Shown here: positions 44,968 through 53,734 of the stretch, piece by piece
Layout: each line of letters starts with the position of its first letter
Position numbering within the stretch: the first letter of the stretch is position 1
Origin: Marinomonas algicola
GTDB lineage: Bacteria; Pseudomonadota; Gammaproteobacteria; Pseudomonadales; Marinomonadaceae
Direction of reading: 5' to 3'
NCBI RefSeq assembly: GCF_014805825.1
Contig: NZ_CP061941.1
Location: 2,170,001 to 2,234,000, forward strand
Length of the DNA: 64,000 nucleotides
Translations under genes and position numbers: made by a program
The notes under the pieces: model-generated
Databases searched by the model: none
What the model saw: only the letters and a program-made list of their open reading frames with translations
Told to the model about the DNA's origin: nothing

Positions 44968-46464
44968 TTACCCAAATGCGGTCGCCAGCTCCATTACAGA
45001 GACATCATTTGCCTCTTCACGATCAAGAATGCCGGTCATTTTCCCTTCCGCCATGACCATAATACGGTTAGAGATACCCAACACTTCTTCAAGATCCGAA
45101 CTCACAACAATGACAGCAATGCCTTTGTCCGCTAGTTCAACGATAATGTCATAAATTGAAGATCGAGCACCCACATCAATCCCCCGCGTTGGCTCATCAA
45201 GCACGACCACTTGAGGGTCTTTCGCCAGCCATTTAGCCAAAATCACTTTTTGCTGATTACCGCCCGACATTTCACCTGCGTTTTGTGCACCAACCCCTTT
45301 CACGCCAAATCGAGCAATGCCAGCTTTGGCATAGTTTTTAATACTGCTACGGCTAATGAAACCAAACTTGGAAATGGTCGATAAGTTCGCATAAGCAATG
45401 TTGTCTTCAATAGAATGCTCAAGCACCAAGCCCTGTAGTTTTCTATCTTCTGGCACCAGCACCACACCGTTATTAATGGCGCTGGTTGGTGTTTTCGGCG
45501 TAATATCCTTGCCATGTAAAAAAACCTGCCCTGTTGCAATCGGATCTGCGCCGGTTATCGCCCTAACCATTTCAGTTCGACCTGCTCCAATAAGACCTGC
45601 AATACCGAATATTTCGCCTTTTTTAACCGAAAAGTTAATGTCTCTGAACGCACCATTAGGAGAAGAGAAGTTTTTAATCTCTAAACAGACATCCTCTTTT
45701 GGCACAGGAATCGTCGGAAACATTTGATTGAGGTCTCGCCCGACCATGCTTTCAACAATGGCTCGAATCGGCACATCACCGCTGTCGAACTGCTCAACCG
45801 TATTGCCATCACGCATCACCACAAGACGATCGGCTACCTTACGAATTTCCTCTAGACGATGAGAGATGTAAATTATGCCAACGCCGTCGGCTTTTAAACG
45901 TTCAATTTGTTCGAACAAAAGCTCCGTTTCGGCCCCCCCTAGAGCGGCCGTCGGCTCATCTAAAATCAGCAACTTAGCATCCAACGCAAGCGCCTTGGCG
46001 ATTTCTATTAGCTGCTGATTTGCCGTTGAAAGTCCTCGCACCAATGCCGATGCGGGGATATTCAGGCCTAATCGTTCTATCTGAGCTTGCGCACGCTGCT
46101 CCATCTCTTTACGACTGATAATGCCATTTTTACCGGGCCAACGACCAATAAAGACATTTTCAGCAATGGATAGGTGCTCAAGTAATCTCAGCTCCTGATG
46201 AATGAGGACAAGGCCTGAGTTTATGGCTTCTCGCGGACTATTGGGCGAATAAGGCTCACCCATCCACGTCATTTCTCCAGAGCTTTGGTGAAAACCGCCC
46301 GCAATGATATTCGAAGTTGTCGACTTGCCAGCGCCATTCTCACCCAACAATGCCACGACTTCTCCAGGGTATACCTCAAGATCTATACCGTGTAACACCT
46401 CTGTCGGACCAAAACTCTTACGAATTTTACGCAGAGTCAATATAGGCTTTCGTTCAGTCGTCAT
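44968..46464 (-). CDS. CUT2-type sugar ABC importer ATPase (tandem ABC domains)
   Basis: The 498-residue protein has two ABC modules, as in RbsA/XylG. Module 1 shows GENGAGKST, a degenerate signature LSTANQQ, and LLILDEP. Module 2 shows GLIGAGRTE in place of a normal Walker A, MSGGNQQKV, and VVLDEP. The asymmetry is normal for this family. It lies 26 bp after the binding-protein gene and is followed by the SDR gene. Confidence 0.93.
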   Translation of the reverse strand: MTTERKPILTLRKIRKSFGPTEVLHGIDLEVYPGEVVALLGENGAGKSTTSNIIAGGFHQSSGEMTWMGEPYSPNSPREAINSGLVLIHQELRLLEHLSIAENVFIGRWPGKNGIISRKEMEQRAQAQIERLGLNIPASALVRGLSTANQQLIEIAKALALDAKLLILDEPTAALGGAETELLFEQIERLKADGVGIIYISHRLEEIRKVADRLVVMRDGNTVEQFDSGDVPIRAIVESMVGRDLNQMFPTIPVPKEDVCLEIKNFSSPNGAFRDINFSVKKGEIFGIAGLIGAGRTEMVRAITGADPIATGQVFLHGKDITPKTPTSAINNGVVLVPEDRKLQGLVLEHSIEDNIAYANLSTISKFGFISRSSIKNYAKAGIARFGVKGVGAQNAGEMSGGNQQKVILAKWLAKDPQVVVLDEPTRGIDVGARSSIYDIIVELADKGIAVIVVSSDLEEVLGISNRIMVMAEGKMTGILDREEANDVSVMELATAFG

Positions 46465-46490
46465 GATATTGTTTGCTCCAAAATTAACGA

Positions 46491-47420
46491 TTAAGGATGA
46501 TCAGCTATGAATGCTTCAACATTGGCGGATGTTGTCAAAACGGCATCAATAATCTGTTCTTTTGGCACGTCTCCACCTGCCGCAAGCTTGATAGCAGAAT
46601 CGACCGCTAAGCGCCCCATAGAACGGGTACTTTGCGTTGCTGTCACATCAAACACCCCTTTTTGGATAGCCAGTAGCGCCCCTGTGTCACCATCGTAACC
46701 ACCAACGAAAATACGCTGTTTTAAACCAGATGCCGCAACAGCTTTCGACGCTCCCATTGCGAGTCCATCAGCTTGACCGAAGATCAAGTTCACGTTTGGA
46801 TACGCTTGGAGTAAATTTTGAGCTATAGAGAAACCTTCATCTTGAGACCAACGCTCACTCCATTGATCCGCGACCAATTTCACACCTGGGTTTTCATCAA
46901 TCGCTTGCTGACAACCTTGGGTACGATTTACTTCAGGCGTTACGCCTTTTTGACCATGAATCATGATCATCTCACCTTGGCCGCCAGCTAAATCAATAAT
47001 ATGGCTACATACTTTATAAGCCGACTTAATACCTTCACCTGCAATGAATGTATCGCCCGGTTCTGTTTCAGCATTACGATCTAAGTTGACAACAGGAATA
47101 CCTGCCGCTCGAGCCAACCTTGGTGGTACTGTTGCCGCAGCGGCACCAGCAGGAATATATAAGAAAGCGTCAATATTCTGAGTCATCAAATCCTGAACTT
47201 GACTTACTTGAGTTGAACTATCATCACTTGCATTAACGGTAATCACTTTAATGCCTTTACTCTCTGCGTATTCTTCAACAGATTCTTTAATTTGAATAAA
47301 GTAATTCGCCGATAAGTTTGGTACAGCCAAACCGATTTTTTTCACTTCCGCCGCATTTGCGCCTGTTGATACAATGGCCGCTGCAACAGCACTAGCAAGT
47401 AACATTTTTTTAATTTTCAT
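46491..47420 (-). CDS. Sugar ABC transporter periplasmic binding protein
   Basis: The 309-residue protein has a signal peptide (to about residue 23) and the pattern of ribose/galactose-type (Peripla_BP_4) binding proteins: KKIGLAVPNLSANYFIQIKESVEEYA, DDSSTQVSQVQDLMTQNIDAFLYIP, PVVNLDRNAET, IFVGGYDGDTGALLAIQKG. It delivers substrate to the adjacent permease. It sits between the permease and ATPase genes, an unusual position since the binding protein is usually first. The 151-bp gap before it could hold a separate promoter. Confidence 0.92.
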   Translation of the reverse strand: MKIKKMLLASAVAAAIVSTGANAAEVKKIGLAVPNLSANYFIQIKESVEEYAESKGIKVITVNASDDSSTQVSQVQDLMTQNIDAFLYIPAGAAAATVPPRLARAAGIPVVNLDRNAETEPGDTFIAGEGIKSAYKVCSHIIDLAGGQGEMIMIHGQKGVTPEVNRTQGCQQAIDENPGVKLVADQWSERWSQDEGFSIAQNLLQAYPNVNLIFGQADGLAMGASKAVAASGLKQRIFVGGYDGDTGALLAIQKGVFDVTATQSTRSMGRLAVDSAIKLAAGGDVPKEQIIDAVLTTSANVEAFIADHP

Positions 47421-47571
47421 TAGGCATTATCCTCATAGAGTATTATTTTTATTAAAACCCGCATCGTATTGATTAACGGTTTCTAAGGATATTCGACATA
47501 GTGTCGAATGGTCAGTACTTTGGTTTACCCAGTTTTGGCGAATCAAAGCCAAAACGTTTAGCAATAATGTA

Positions 47572-48522
47572 TTAGCGTTTTTTTAGGGCTTCTATTGATA
47601 CGGCTAACGCAATGACCAAACCGATAACAACTTGCTGCATAAAGGGTGACACGCCCAAAAGGTTTAATCCGTTTCGTAAGACACCGATGATCAGTACGCC
47701 AATAATGGTTCCCACTAAGCTCCCCGTTCCACCTGATAAACTGGTTCCGCCGATAACAACTGCGGCAATAGCATCAAGTTCGTATGAAACACCAGCTTGA
47801 GGTTGAACAGAATCCAGACGTGCTCCCAATAAAACACCGGCCACGCCAGACAAGACAGCCGCAAAAACGTAAACACCCACTGTATGCAATTTCACTTTAA
47901 TACCAGCAAGACGTGCCACTTCTGAATTACCGCCAATCGCATAAAGACTACGACCACCAGAGGTGAACCTTAGATAAGCCCAGCAGATAGCAAAAACAGC
48001 TAACATAATAGCGACGGTAATCGTTATAATGCCGCCATAGCGAATAACCGCCATCAAGTTAAACCAAGCAGGGAAGCTAATAATTTGATGGCCATCACTG
48101 ACCATATTGGCTAAGCCGCGTGCAGCGGACATCATAGCAAGCGTGGCGATAAACGCAGGGACACGGAAGAAAGCAATCAAGGATCCGGATATGAGCCCAG
48201 CAAAACCGGCACCAACCAAACCAGCGGCAATCGCCGCTTCCATAGGCCAACCTATTTCTTTTGCAAGAAAGCCCATTATCATGCCGCTCAGGGCGAGGAT
48301 TGAGCCTACGGATAAATCAATACCACCAATTAAAATAACAAATGTCATTCCAACAGCGAGAATCCCAAGAACGGTTATTTGATCGAGTATATTGACAAAA
48401 TTTCGTAACGAGAAAAATGACTCCGTCATAAAAGAAAGGAAGACACAAAGCAGTAACAAGCCAATTAATGGACCAGTAGAACCACTCAGTGAAAACGACG
48501 CATTCAATCTGCTTCGCAGCAT
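47572..48522 (-). CDS. CUT2-type sugar ABC permease
   Basis: I start it at the ATG ending at 48522, which has GGAG eight bases upstream; seven codons more are open. The 316-residue protein has about eight to ten membrane segments and the BPD_transp_2 signature region (DAIAAVVIGGTSLSGGTGSLVGTIIGVLIIGVLRNGLNLL), as in RbsC. It is the first gene of the importer unit, with the 48563 palindrome 40 bp upstream. Confidence 0.93.
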   Translation of the reverse strand: MLRSRLNASFSLSGSTGPLIGLLLLCVFLSFMTESFFSLRNFVNILDQITVLGILAVGMTFVILIGGIDLSVGSILALSGMIMGFLAKEIGWPMEAAIAAGLVGAGFAGLISGSLIAFFRVPAFIATLAMMSAARGLANMVSDGHQIISFPAWFNLMAVIRYGGIITITVAIMLAVFAICWAYLRFTSGGRSLYAIGGNSEVARLAGIKVKLHTVGVYVFAAVLSGVAGVLLGARLDSVQPQAGVSYELDAIAAVVIGGTSLSGGTGSLVGTIIGVLIIGVLRNGLNLLGVSPFMQQVVIGLVIALAVSIEALKKR

Positions 48523-48562
48523 AGGGATTACTCCTAAAAACAATTATATTATTTTTATTCAT

Positions 48563-48580
48563 CATGAATATTTATTCATG
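48563..48580. promoter_or_regulatory. Island operator, copy at the importer/SDR divergent promoter
   Basis: CATGAATATTTATTCATG is an 18-base palindrome with a 2-base centre. It contains the same 16 bases as the site at 44086. It is 40 bp before the permease start and about 230 bp before the divergent SDR gene. Confidence 0.78.
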
Positions 48581-48810
48581 TATGTTTAATTATTCAAATC
48601 ATATTAAATACAGCGCATCTTAGTTGTCAAGTAATTAACCTGACTAAATTCACTTGATCCCGTTTTAGCACTAAATTGAGAACGCCTTTTCAACACAATA
48701 CACCGTCACTAACAAATTATTTATAAGCAAATTATCAACTCGTTATTGACGATTAACGACTAAATATTCTATTGTGGATTTTTATTCAAAAATAATTTAC
48801 GGGTTACTTC

Positions 48811-49596
48811 ATGACTAATAAATACAAAAATGTTGTTGTTTGTGGCGGCAATAAAGGAATAGGTCTTGGCATTACTGAACGCTTTCTGCAAGATGGATTC
48901 AATGTCGTGGTCGGTACAATTGACAACGATTACGACCAGACAGTTGCAAAATTAAAATCTGATTTCCCACAGCAAATTGTTCAATTTTTAAACTGCGACG
49001 TCAGTTCAATCCAGTCAATTAAACAATTTTTTAAGCAGGCATTCGACCTCATGGGATCAATTGACATTTCTGTTCAAAATGCTGGTGTCATTCGTATTTC
49101 AAAACTTGAAGAAGTTACAGAAAACGATTGGGACATGACTCTAGATGTAAATACCAAGGGCATGTTCTTTTGCTGTAAAGAAGCCATTCATTATATGAAA
49201 GCGTCTGGTAAAGGTGGCCGTTTAATTAACACAGCGTCAGGTCAAGCGAGAGAAGGGTTTATTTATACCCCCCACTATGCTGCCAGTAAATTTGGCGCAA
49301 TGGGTTTAACACAGAGTCTTGCTAAAGAAGTCGCCACGGATAACATTACTGTTAACTCAATTTGCCCTGGCATCATTCATACTGATATGTGGGATTACAA
49401 CGACCGGGTATGGGGGCAGTTGATGGGTGATTTTAAACCTGGTGAATTGATTGATTCATGGGTTGAAAACATTCCAATGAAACGAGCAGGTACCATCAAA
49501 GAAGTCGCTGGGTTAGTCGCCTTTTTGGCGGGGCCAGACGCCGCTTATATAACGGGACAAGCCATTAATGTAGACGGCGGCCTCATCATGTCTTAA
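48811..49596 (+). CDS. SDR-family oxidoreductase, second dehydrogenase of the island
   Basis: The 261-residue SDR enzyme has the coenzyme motif GGNKGIGLGI, NAG, and catalytic S..Y..K (NTASGQAREGFIYTPHYAASK), then SICPGIIHTDMWD and INVDGGLIMS. It resembles sorbitol/arabitol-type dehydrogenases. It is divergent from the importer and shares the operator region with it, so it probably belongs to the same regulon. With the first SDR it could perform two successive oxidation or reduction steps. Confidence 0.85.
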   Translation: MTNKYKNVVVCGGNKGIGLGITERFLQDGFNVVVGTIDNDYDQTVAKLKSDFPQQIVQFLNCDVSSIQSIKQFFKQAFDLMGSIDISVQNAGVIRISKLEEVTENDWDMTLDVNTKGMFFCCKEAIHYMKASGKGGRLINTASGQAREGFIYTPHYAASKFGAMGLTQSLAKEVATDNITVNSICPGIIHTDMWDYNDRVWGQLMGDFKPGELIDSWVENIPMKRAGTIKEVAGLVAFLAGPDAAYITGQAINVDGGLIMS

Positions 49597-49648
49597 CAGT
49601 ACAACCTTTCCAGTTTTGGTAGCGAAACTGTATATAGTGGTCTATTCC

Positions 49649-49695
49649 CATCACCTTGTTATTGACTTATTAAAAGGCTCAATAGCAAGGTGATG
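49649..49695 (+). terminator. Long hairpin after the second SDR gene
   Basis: CATCACCTTG and CAAGGTGATG pair over 10 bases, with an inner 5-bp extension (ATTGA with TCAAT) across a small internal loop. The following T-run is poor, so termination is likely but not certain. Confidence 0.55.
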
Positions 49696-49865
49696 TATAG
49701 CGTCTTTCCCCTTTTACTAATCTAGCCTTGTCTAGAGTACTTTAAACCGACACCTACTATTCTCTCCTTTTGCATATGTCATTCAATTTGAGCGTTTTTG
49801 CTATTGGTATCCTTTACCAAGCATCGTACTCTTTTTCTCTTCATTTTTTTCAAAAAGGAAAAACC

Positions 49866-50270
49866 ATGATCCACTCCACTCTTATCAAAGTCAGAGGATT
49901 TCATATTGATGTTTTTCAACATGTCAATAACGCCCGTTATTTAGAATTTCTTGAAGAGGGGCGCTGGGCATTCTTCGATGATTTCGATTCCAATATTGAT
50001 CTTATACAACAGGGCATCGCTTGGGCTGTTGTTAATATTAATATTGATTTCAAATCAGAAGCGAGTTTTGGTGATGTGCTTGAGGTACGGTCCCAATTTT
50101 CCAAGCTTGGTAAGCGCAGCATCACCATGAAGCAAACTATTATCAATAGCCGCACTCAAGATATCGTAGTGGAGGCGGATGTTACTTACGTATGTTTCTC
50201 CAAAGAATTAAAAGCAGCCATTCCCCTTCCTGAGGCGTATCGACTAAGAATAGAAAAAGCGATTGTTTGA
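49866..50270 (+). CDS. Acyl-CoA thioesterase, 4HBT hotdog family
   Basis: The ATG at 49866 follows AAGGA; an upstream extension is unsupported. The 134-residue protein has the hotdog pattern of YbgC/4-hydroxybenzoyl-CoA thioesterase relatives: RGFHIDVFQHVNNARYLEFLEEGRW with catalytic D, then AVVNINIDFKSEASFGDVLEVRSQF and VEADVTYVCF. It hydrolyses an acyl-CoA of unknown chain. It is a single gene. Confidence 0.88.
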   Translation: MIHSTLIKVRGFHIDVFQHVNNARYLEFLEEGRWAFFDDFDSNIDLIQQGIAWAVVNINIDFKSEASFGDVLEVRSQFSKLGKRSITMKQTIINSRTQDIVVEADVTYVCFSKELKAAIPLPEAYRLRIEKAIV

Positions 50271-50670
50271 TGTGTTTCAACACGTGCATTGACGCCATGC
50301 CCCGTGATTTGAAAAAAATCTAATCCACAGCCTCTAAAGAGACATAAATGTGCATTTATATGCGCATTTTTTTGTATATTTATCTCAAAAAGCAGGCACA
50401 CTGACCTTTTAGTTACACATTAGTTAATCTCATCATTTAGTTGATAACGGCTCACTTGTTGCACGTTTTATTTCTGATTATTATCGGCTCCGACACCAAT
50501 TAAACAAACATTCAACTAAGAGTTAATGATGAAAAATGTTCTAATCAAAAGATGGTTATACACACTTGTAAGCCAATCGATAAAACTGGTTAATTTTCTT
50601 TTTAAGGAAGTCCAAGCAGATCGTTTACCGACAAACGAAAAAGGTCTGACCCATATTAATTGGAGTGGAA

Positions 50671-50766
50671 TTGAAACGAGACATTTTTACAACGACTCTG
50701 ACGATCATTATTGTGCTCACCCTACGGCTAAGCGGGTGCAAAACACGTAATAGTGTTAGAAATTAA
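50671..50766 (+). CDS. Possible very small lipoprotein
   Basis: A 31-codon frame begins at TTG with GGAG five bases upstream. It encodes a basic start, a hydrophobic stretch (residues 5-20) and a lipobox LSGC with C23, leaving an 8-residue mature tail (KTRNSVRN). This is the form of a minimal entericidin-like lipoprotein. It is followed by a hairpin. It overlaps a longer unsupported frame. The short length makes chance a serious alternative. Confidence 0.3.
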   Translation: MKRDIFTTTLTIIIVLTLRLSGCKTRNSVRN

Positions 50767-50778
50767 GAGGCTTACAAA

Positions 50779-50808
50779 AAAGCATAATACGTCACTATAT
50801 TATGCTTT
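50779..50808. terminator. 11-bp perfect hairpin
   Basis: AAAGCATAATA and TATTATGCTTT pair around an 8-base loop. The minus-strand side ends in six T, the plus side in three. It supports the end of some transcript near 50.77 kb. Confidence 0.6.
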
Positions 50809-51068
50809 AACCTCCCATTGGTGTCTTATTTAAGACACAGAATGCAAAGCCTTAATTAATGGTTAAACGACTTTTTAGCCAAATAATATTATCAAATCGT
50901 ATTACTCAAAAACACAACGATAAAATACGTCTCTCTTTATCGTAGTACTCATCAACACCGATAAACTTCTTACACTAACCCACAAGATTCACTGGTAGAG
51001 TAATCCTGAAACTGAATGTCAGTAACCAGACCCATGAGTAATTAACGCTTGATAAGGACTGATTTCGA

Positions 51069-51106
51069 ATATATGATTCGTATACGTTTTATTATAAATC
51101 ATATAT
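51069..51106. promoter_or_regulatory. Inverted-repeat operator before the parD-like gene
   Basis: ATATATGATT (51069-51078) is repeated inverted as AATCATATAT (51097-51106) with an 18-base spacer. The spacer contains a second palindrome, CGTATACG (51079-51086). It ends 13 bp before the parD-like start and is well placed for autoregulation by a ribbon-helix-helix protein. Confidence 0.65.
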
Positions 51107-51119
51107 GGAAAATTTACAC

Positions 51120-51326
51120 ATGGGCATTATCAAAATCTCTGACGACCTTCACGATGACATCCGAAAAAGCTGCCAGGTTATGTCTCGTTCAATCAATGCT
51201 CAAGCGGAATTTTGGATTAAGATGGGGCGACTTGCCGAACTAAACCCCACCCTAACCTTTTCAGAACTGATTGCTAACGAACTGGCAACGGCAAACAATG
51301 AATCACCACTCAAAGTGGTAAAATAA
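51120..51326 (+). CDS. ParD-like antitoxin-family protein
   Basis: I take the ATG at 51120, giving 68 residues; an ATG at 51105 adds five. The N-terminus (MGIIKISDDLHDDIRKSCQVMSRSINAQAEFWIKMGRLAELNP) matches the ParD_like ribbon-helix-helix family: a short beta strand, then helices with SRSINAQAEFWIKMG. It lacks an obvious RelE/ParE toxin partner. Instead its stop lies 1 bp before the start of a methionine aminopeptidase gene, so the two are translated together. The inverted repeat upstream fits autorepression. The toxin/antitoxin role is unproven. Confidence 0.8.
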   Translation: MGIIKISDDLHDDIRKSCQVMSRSINAQAEFWIKMGRLAELNPTLTFSELIANELATANNESPLKVVK

Positions 51327-51327
51327 T

Positions 51328-52119
51328 ATGCAAGTACAAATTAAAAGTGCAGAAGAAATTGAATTGATGAAAACATCAGGCAAGCTGTTAGCTGACGTTT
51401 TTCACATGCTAGACGATATTGTCAAAGAAGGCGTGTCAACCTTAGAGATTAATAATAAAGTAGATGAATTCATCCGCCATACATTGAATGCACGTCCTGC
51501 AAGTTTAGGGCAATATGGTTATGAATTTGTACTCAATTCATCGGTAAACGATGTGGTCTGCCATGGTGTACCCACCCATAACCAAAAGCTTAAATCAAAA
51601 GACATAGTGAACTTTGATATTACCCTTGAGAAAAATGGATTTATTGCTGACTCCAGCAAAATGTATCTTATGAGCGAAGCCAGTCCCATAGCAAAACGTC
51701 TTGTTAAAACCACTTATGATGCGATGTGGGCTGGGATTAAAACGGTGAAACCTGGCGCCACATTAGGAGACATTGGTGCGGCTATTCAAACCCTAGCAGA
51801 AAGCAAGGGGTATTCTGTCGTTAAAGAATATTGTGGCCACGGTATTGGCCGAGAAATGCATGAAGAGCCACAAGTTCTGCATTACGGTAAGGCTGGAGCT
51901 GGCTTGGTTTTAATAGAAGGCATGACCTTTACTATTGAACCTATGATTAACCAAGGCAAAGCCAAAACGAAAACCAAAAAAGACGGTTGGACTGTGGTTA
52001 CTGCGGACAAAAAGCTCTCTGCCCAGTGGGAGCACACTATCTTAGTGACATCAACAGGTTATGAAGTGCTGACCTTAAGAAATGAGGAACCTAACCATAA
52101 ACGCGGCCTGAAGACTTAA
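51328..52119 (+). CDS. map: Methionine aminopeptidase, type I
   Basis: The enzyme removes the N-terminal methionine from nascent proteins. The 263-residue protein has all five metal ligands in the E. coli numbering: D97 (NFDITL), D108 (IADSSK), H171 (CGHGIGREMHEEP), E204 (FTIEPM) and E235 (QWEHTI), plus H79 in VVCHGVPT. The house-keeping map usually sits beside rpsB, so this copy paired with a ParD-like gene is probably an additional one. There is no N-terminal zinc-finger extension. It ends about 465 bp before argC. Confidence 0.93.
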   Translation: MQVQIKSAEEIELMKTSGKLLADVFHMLDDIVKEGVSTLEINNKVDEFIRHTLNARPASLGQYGYEFVLNSSVNDVVCHGVPTHNQKLKSKDIVNFDITLEKNGFIADSSKMYLMSEASPIAKRLVKTTYDAMWAGIKTVKPGATLGDIGAAIQTLAESKGYSVVKEYCGHGIGREMHEEPQVLHYGKAGAGLVLIEGMTFTIEPMINQGKAKTKTKKDGWTVVTADKKLSAQWEHTILVTSTGYEVLTLRNEEPNHKRGLKT

Positions 52120-52584
52120 TGTCACGATCAACAGCCGTTAAGCCCGCTAGTCGTTACAACGGAATGAGACTGAAAACACAGTGTTATTGCCTAGCTATAA
52201 GCACGGTATCCATAAGGTGAATAACACGGCTTGATTGTTTAACATCTACACTGGTTGCGTGCAGCATTTGACCGTTTGAGCTTCAGGCTTAATTTTGAAG
52301 CCGATAATTTTATCACCCATAGCGCTCATTGAAACGAAAACTACGCAGCAGGTCAAATCCGATTTTCTAGCAGCGCTAAACTGGCTGTATTTTACTGGCG
52401 ACAAGAATGACGACTTTATCAATGAAGAATACAGGTTCGACTCTCAATTTCCCGTCAATCCCAGATATTTCAACTATTCAGCCACCTCGCTATGCTTTAA
52501 ACTATGTCTCATCCAACACAGTAAAGTAAAGGTCGAAGCAATGGCTCTATTTTACTATACGACCTCAAGTTAAGGAGCTAGGCC
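52120..52584. other. 465-bp intergenic region before argC
   Basis: A 92-codon frame from a TTG at 52295 resembles nothing and lacks a ribosome site, so I do not call it. No repeat or hairpin stands out. The argC promoter should lie near its right end. Confidence 0.35.
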
Positions 52585-53520
52585 GTGAAAAATGTATTCA
52601 TTGATGGCGAAACAGGCACAACAGGACTTCAAGTAAGGGAGCGCCTGCTTAACCACCCGCATATTAATATTATTAGTATTGATCCTACTAAAAAACGGGA
52701 TGAATCTGAAAAACGTCGCTTGATGAAAGACGCCGATGTGACGGTACTTTGTCTACCAGATGAGGCGGCGAAAGAAAGCGTTGTTTTAGCGAAAGAAGAA
52801 GGCAGCCGTATTTTGGATGCGAGCTCGGTTCACCGCGTTGCTGATGGTTGGTCATACGGTTTACCGGAATTAGACGTAACCCAACGGGAGAAAATCGCCA
52901 AGGCACAGTTTGTGTCTAATCCAGGCTGTTACCCTACTGGTGTTATTTTGCTTCTTAAACCTTTAATCGAAGAAGGCTTATTACCGGCTAATGGCGATTA
53001 TGCGATCAATGCCATTTCCGGGTACAGTGGCGGCGGTAATGCACTGATAGATCGTTATGAAAAAGAACCTAATGCGCCTACCTATGGCGTTTACGGTTTA
53101 AACTTTGCTCACAAGCATTTACCAGAATTAGAGAAATGGTCTGGTCTGTCGAAAAAGCCTATTTTCATACCGAGCGTAGGAAACTTTCGCCAAGGCATGT
53201 TGACTTTCGTACCAGTGGAATTGACGGATGGAATGACAGCATCACAACTGCACGCAAAACTGTCAGAAACATACTCACAGGAAACCTTTATCTCGGTAAA
53301 TGATTACAACGTGATTGACGATGCGGCAGCGCCTTTCCTAACCCCACATAACATTGACAACAGTAACCGAGTAGAATTATCTGTTTTTGGTTCGACTGAT
53401 GGAAAATCTTGTCTCTTAGCGGCTAAATTTGACAACCTAGGTAAAGGTGCTTCTGGTGCCGCCGTACAAAACCTAAACATAATGTTAGGATTTGACGAAA
53501 CACTTGCCGTTGAGCTTTAA
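52585..53520 (+). CDS. argC: N-acetyl-gamma-glutamyl-phosphate reductase, type 2
   Basis: ArgC reduces N-acetylglutamyl phosphate to the semialdehyde in arginine synthesis. The 311-residue protein is the short type 2 form. It has the coenzyme loop DGETGTTGLQ at the N-terminus, catalytic C115 in SNPGCYPTG, and a C-terminal EL..FG..DGKSCLLAAKFDNLGKGASGAAVQNLN. The start is GTG, with AAGGAG upstream. It stands alone, away from other arg genes, and ends at a 16-bp hairpin. Confidence 0.93.
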   Translation: MKNVFIDGETGTTGLQVRERLLNHPHINIISIDPTKKRDESEKRRLMKDADVTVLCLPDEAAKESVVLAKEEGSRILDASSVHRVADGWSYGLPELDVTQREKIAKAQFVSNPGCYPTGVILLLKPLIEEGLLPANGDYAINAISGYSGGGNALIDRYEKEPNAPTYGVYGLNFAHKHLPELEKWSGLSKKPIFIPSVGNFRQGMLTFVPVELTDGMTASQLHAKLSETYSQETFISVNDYNVIDDAAAPFLTPHNIDNSNRVELSVFGSTDGKSCLLAAKFDNLGKGASGAAVQNLNIMLGFDETLAVEL

Positions 53521-53542
53521 ATGCGTTTAAAAATGGCATGAC

Positions 53543-53580
53543 AATAATAAGACCCGCAATTAAGTGCGGGTCTTATTATT
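53543..53580. terminator. 16-bp perfect hairpin after argC
   Basis: AATAATAAGACCCGCA pairs with TGCGGGTCTTATTATT around a 6-base loop. The stem is strong but lacks a long T-run. Confidence 0.8.
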
Positions 53581-53650
53581 GCGCAATCCCCTCTTTATTT
53601 ATCAAAGAAAATTCCAATATTTTTTTCATTTTATGAGGGTATTTGACAAA

Positions 53651-53674
53651 AAAAATGAGCCTAAGCTCATTTTT
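53651..53674. terminator. Bidirectional terminator after iolG
   Basis: AAAAATGAGC and GCTCATTTTT pair perfectly around CTAA, with T on the minus-strand side after the stem. It closes the inositol operon and faces argC. Confidence 0.88.
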
Positions 53675-53734
53675 GAAACCGTAATGATTGACTTTATATA
53701 ACCAAAAATACGACTTAACTATTTCGATTCAAAA

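Larger units (their letters stand above)
50271..51068. other. 800-bp gene-poor stretch
   Basis: This is the longest region without a confident gene. It contains a 74-codon frame at 50526-50750 (+) that resembles nothing, a possible 31-codon lipoprotein at 50671-50766 in another frame, and a hairpin at 50779-50808. Stretches such as TGTGCATTTATATGCGCATTTTTTTG near 50350 are A/T-rich and could hold promoters. I see no RNA gene that I can name. Confidence 0.4.

Noticed and set aside
50526..50750. 74-codon frame
   Set aside because: No recognisable features, no ribosome site, and it overlaps a better-supported tiny frame. Probably chance.
52295..52573. 92-codon frame from TTG
   Set aside because: No ribosome site and no recognisable composition. 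It lies in an intergenic region before argC.
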